Source of the DNA: Candidatus Enterococcus huntleyi
Lineage (GTDB): Bacteria; Bacillota; Bacilli; Lactobacillales; Enterococcaceae
NCBI RefSeq assembly: GCF_009933175.1
Contig: NZ_MAEJ01000001.1
Span: 84,238-148,237, forward strand
Length of the DNA: 64,000 nucleotides
Direction: 5' to 3'
Shown: positions 61,458 through 64,000 of the stretch, one piece after another
Numbering within the stretch: the stretch's first letter is position 1
Layout: each line of letters starts with the position of its first letter
Made by a program: the position numbers and the translations under genes
Notes under the pieces: generated by a model
Seen by the model: the letters and a program-made list of their open reading frames with translations, nothing else
Databases searched by the model: none
Told to the model about the DNA's origin: nothing

Positions 61458-63883
61458 AATTTATCGGAATTGTTGGAACAAACGCTAAAAAATCATACAA
61501 CCGGATGTTGCTAGAATTTATGCAAAAACATTTTGCCGGAAAAGCAGAAATTGAACTCTTAGAATTGACAGATGTACCGATGTTTAATGAGTCGGATGAT
61601 CAATCAGATAGTCCGCTTATCCAAATGTTTAACCAAAAAATTATCGAAGCAGATGGCGTAATTATTGCGACGCCTGAGCACAATCATTCGATTCCTTCAG
61701 CATTGAAGAGCATTTTAGAGTGGTTATCATTCAATTTGCATCCATTTGATGGCAAACCCGTCATGATTGTTGGCGCATCATATGATGTCCAAGGGTCTTC
61801 TAGAGCACAGCTTCATTTGCGCCAAGTCCTTGATGCACCAGGCGTGAACGCGACAGTTATGCCAGGTTCAGAATTTTTATTAGGCCGAGCAAATCAAGCG
61901 TTTACTGAGAATGGTGACTTGAAAGAAGAGCGGACAATTGATTTCTTAGAAAGTTGTTTCTGGCGCTTCATGCGTTTTACTGAAGTCGCTAATTTGTTAA
62001 ATGAACCAGAAGAAGTTGTCTTTGAAGCGGGCTCATTTACCGTAACAGCTCCAGGACATAATGGCGATTTACCGATGGTTGTGACCTTGTCAGAGGACCG
62101 CATCGAAAAAATTGATATTGATACATCTGGGGAATCTGAAGGGATTGCCGATGTGGTATTCACACGAATTCCGCAACAAATCATCGAAGGTCAAACGTTG
62201 AATATCGATGTTTTATCAGGCGCTTCAGTGACTAGTAACGGCGTAATCGACGGCGTGGCAAAAGCAGTGAAATTAGCTGGTGCGAATCCAGATGTGCTGA
62301 AAAAACGTCCAAAACCAGCGAGTGCTTTACGCAAAGAAGATGAAGAATATACGACGGATGTTGTCGTTGTCGGCGCAGGTGGTGCTGGTTTAACAGTAGC
62401 TTCTAGAGTCTTACAACAAGGTAAAAATGTCATCGTTGTTGAAAAATTCCCAGCAGTCGGCGGAAATACCGTTCGAACAGGTGGACCGATGAATGCGGCG
62501 GATCCAGAATGGCAAAATAAATTTGCGGCAATTCCAGGTGAAAGTCATACCTTAAAAGAAATGATGGAAATGGATGAAAACGAGATTGATGAAGAGTACC
62601 GTCAAGATTTCCGTGACTTACAAAAAGAAATTCAAACTTACTTAGAGCAAAATTCAGAGCAAGAAGGTCACTTATTTGACTCGAATCTGTTCTATCGTAT
62701 GCAAACATACTTAGGTGGGAAACGGACAGATTTAAATGGTCAACCAATTTACGGCCAATATGATTTGTTGAAAATTATGACAGACCGTTCAGTTGAATCA
62801 GTGGAATGGTTAGAAGCGATTGGCGTGGAATTTGATCGCACAGATGTGACAATGCCAGTGGGCGCGTTATGGCGTCGTGGTCATAAACCATTGAAAAATG
62901 AAGGCTATGCGTACGTTTCTGCATTGACTGATTTTGTAACTGAAAATGGCGGCACAATCATTACTGATACACCGGTGAAAGAATTGCTTGTTGAAGACGG
63001 CAAGGTGTGCGGCGTTATCGGTGAAGGTATGAATGGTCAAAAAGTGACGATTCATGCACAAGCAGTTGTCTTGGCTTCTGGTGGTTATGGTGCGAATACG
63101 AAGATGTTGAAACAGTACAATACGTATTGGACTGAGATTGAAGACGATATTAAAACATCGAATTCACCAGCGATTACTGGGGACGGAATTGTTCTTGGTC
63201 AAAGTGTTGGCGCTGATTTAGTCGGCATGGGCTTCTCACAAATGATGCCTGTTTCTGATCCAGATACTGGGGCTTTATTCAGTGGCTTACAAGTGCCACC
63301 ACAAAACTTTGTGATGGTTAATCAACAAGGGAAACGTTTCGTTAATGAATATGGTAGTCGTGATACCTTGACACAAGCAGCGATTGATAATGGGGGCTTA
63401 TTCTACCTAATTGCTGACGAAAATATCAAAGAAACAGCCTATAATACGAGCCAAGCAAAAATTGACAAACAGATTGCAGCAGGCACGTTACACAAAGCAG
63501 ATACGTTAGAAGAATTGGCTGAGAAATTAGGCATGGATCCAGCTGTTTTCCTTGAAACAATTAAAAACTACAACCATTATGTGGAAGTTGGCGAAGATGC
63601 TGAGTTTGGCAAAGACGTCTTTGATTTGAAAGTTGAAGTCGGACCTTTCTACGCAACACCTAGAAAACCAGCTGTTCACCATACGATGGGTGGCTTGAAG
63701 ATTGATACACAAACGCATGTCTTAAATGAAGCAGGCCAAGTGATTTCAGGCTTGTATGCAGCCGGTGAAGTTGCTGGAGGAATTCACGCAGGGAACCGTT
63801 TAGGTGGAAATTCGTTAACCGATATCTTTACCTTTGGCCGAATTGCGGGTCAAACAGCAGTTGAAGAAATGACGAACGCATAA
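61454..63883 (+). CDS. three-domain flavoprotein reductase, HcrB/fumarate reductase-like
   Basis: An 809-aa cytoplasmic enzyme. Domain 1 (about 1-185) is an FMN reductase ([18 protein letters not shown]). Domain 2 (about 195-280) is an FMN_bind domain with the ApbE target motif [10 protein letters not shown], where Ser258 replaces the usual Thr. Domain 3 (about 300-805) is a FAD_binding_2 fumarate reductase-type module: [46 protein letters not shown] and [21 protein letters not shown]. The size, domain order and neighbours (LysR, FMN reductase) match hydroxycinnamate reductase HcrB of Lactobacillus plantarum. Fumarate, acrylate or urocanate reduction are alternatives. ATG 61454 follows GGAGG. 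Confidence 0.82.
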   Translation: MKFIGIVGTNAKKSYNRMLLEFMQKHFAGKAEIELLELTDVPMFNESDDQSDSPLIQMFNQKIIEADGVIIATPEHNHSIPSALKSILEWLSFNLHPFDGKPVMIVGASYDVQGSSRAQLHLRQVLDAPGVNATVMPGSEFLLGRANQAFTENGDLKEERTIDFLESCFWRFMRFTEVANLLNEPEEVVFEAGSFTVTAPGHNGDLPMVVTLSEDRIEKIDIDTSGESEGIADVVFTRIPQQIIEGQTLNIDVLSGASVTSNGVIDGVAKAVKLAGANPDVLKKRPKPASALRKEDEEYTTDVVVVGAGGAGLTVASRVLQQGKNVIVVEKFPAVGGNTVRTGGPMNAADPEWQNKFAAIPGESHTLKEMMEMDENEIDEEYRQDFRDLQKEIQTYLEQNSEQEGHLFDSNLFYRMQTYLGGKRTDLNGQPIYGQYDLLKIMTDRSVESVEWLEAIGVEFDRTDVTMPVGALWRRGHKPLKNEGYAYVSALTDFVTENGGTIITDTPVKELLVEDGKVCGVIGEGMNGQKVTIHAQAVVLASGGYGANTKMLKQYNTYWTEIEDDIKTSNSPAITGDGIVLGQSVGADLVGMGFSQMMPVSDPDTGALFSGLQVPPQNFVMVNQQGKRFVNEYGSRDTLTQAAIDNGGLFYLIADENIKETAYNTSQAKIDKQIAAGTLHKADTLEELAEKLGMDPAVFLETIKNYNHYVEVGEDAEFGKDVFDLKVEVGPFYATPRKPAVHHTMGGLKIDTQTHVLNEAGQVISGLYAAGEVAGGIHAGNRLGGNSLTDIFTFGRIAGQTAVEEMTNA

Positions 63884-63905
63884 AAAATTTAGTTGGAGGG
63901 TAAGA

Positions 63906-64000
63906 ATGAATAAATCGATTAATAGATGGCTGGTGTTAGCAGCCTCAACCACTGTTTTGTTATGTACGGGCGCAATTTATGCGTTTAGTGTGTTTGCGGG
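63906..64000 (+). CDS. MFS transporter of the OFA (oxalate/formate antiporter) type, cut by the window end
   Basis: Only 31 codons are visible: MNKSINRWLVLAASTTVLLC then TGAIYAFSVFAG. The RW-x-V-x-AAS...G-IYAFSVF start is typical of OFA-family transporters. GGAGGG stands 8 bases before the ATG, 22 bases after the flavoprotein stop, so it belongs to the same operon and may import the electron acceptor or export the product. Confidence 0.7.
   Translation, partial: MNKSINRWLVLAASTTVLLCTGAIYAFSVFA

Overview
The window reads as chromosome of a low-GC Firmicute of the order Lactobacillales, most likely an Enterococcus. The housekeeping order (def, rpsO, pnp, then pepA, a thioredoxin-like gene, ytpR, htrA and rlmH) and the protein sequences fit that genus. 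An Fst-type toxin locus, an LPXTG surface protein and several Rgg-like regulators agree. The large pectin/galacturonate locus and a hydroxycinnamate-reductase-like operon suggest a plant-associated enterococcus; that last step is inference.

Layout. 0-3.4 kb: small membrane protein, sirtuin, an acetyltransferase fused to a chorismate mutase domain, niaR and def. 3.5-4.05 kb: a type I toxin-antitoxin locus (Fst toxin plus two antisense RNA II genes, one of them without its own toxin). 4.3-7 kb: rpsO and pnp. 7.2-11.3 kb: GH1 and GH3 glycosidases, the GH1 gene preceded by a ribonucleic antiterminator site over a terminator. 11.5-20 kb: small membrane protein, pepA, thioredoxin-like protein, UspA, Rgg regulator with MFS exporter, ytpR, htrA, rlmH. 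The htrA-rlmH gap holds a dense cluster of DnaA-box-like sequences. 20-21.7 kb: an unrecognised 401-aa protein and a non-coding stretch with one type II CRISPR-repeat-like sequence.

21.7-44.9 kb is a pectin catabolism locus. Oligosaccharides would enter through a YtcQ/LplBC-type ABC importer whose ATPase is not in the window. They would be trimmed in the cytoplasm by two pectin methylesterases, GH28, GH105, GH43 and three esterases, none of which has a signal peptide. Galacturonate would then pass through UxaC, UxaB and UxaA to 2-keto-3-deoxygluconate; its kinase and aldolase are not here. A LacI-family repressor and a membrane-bound AraC (YesS-like) regulator lie in the middle. An identical 18-bp operator-like site stands before uxaB and before an unassigned enolase-superfamily gene at the far end.

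45-47.4 kb: LPXTG protein and a glycosylasparaginase. 47.4-55.5 kb: an AT-rich island of two Rgg-like regulators and three ABC exporter genes, bounded by two ~245-bp direct repeats. One exporter has an in-frame stop and one a frameshift, so the island looks as if it is decaying. 55.6-64 kb: an XpaC-like pair, a PHP phosphoesterase, ApbE flavin transferase, and a LysR / FMN-reductase / three-domain flavoprotein / OFA transporter operon resembling hydroxycinnamate reductase hcrRAB. ApbE could flavinylate the flavoprotein.

No rRNA, tRNA, transposase or prophage gene was seen. All identifications come from reading the sequence and from memory of the families; no database search was run.
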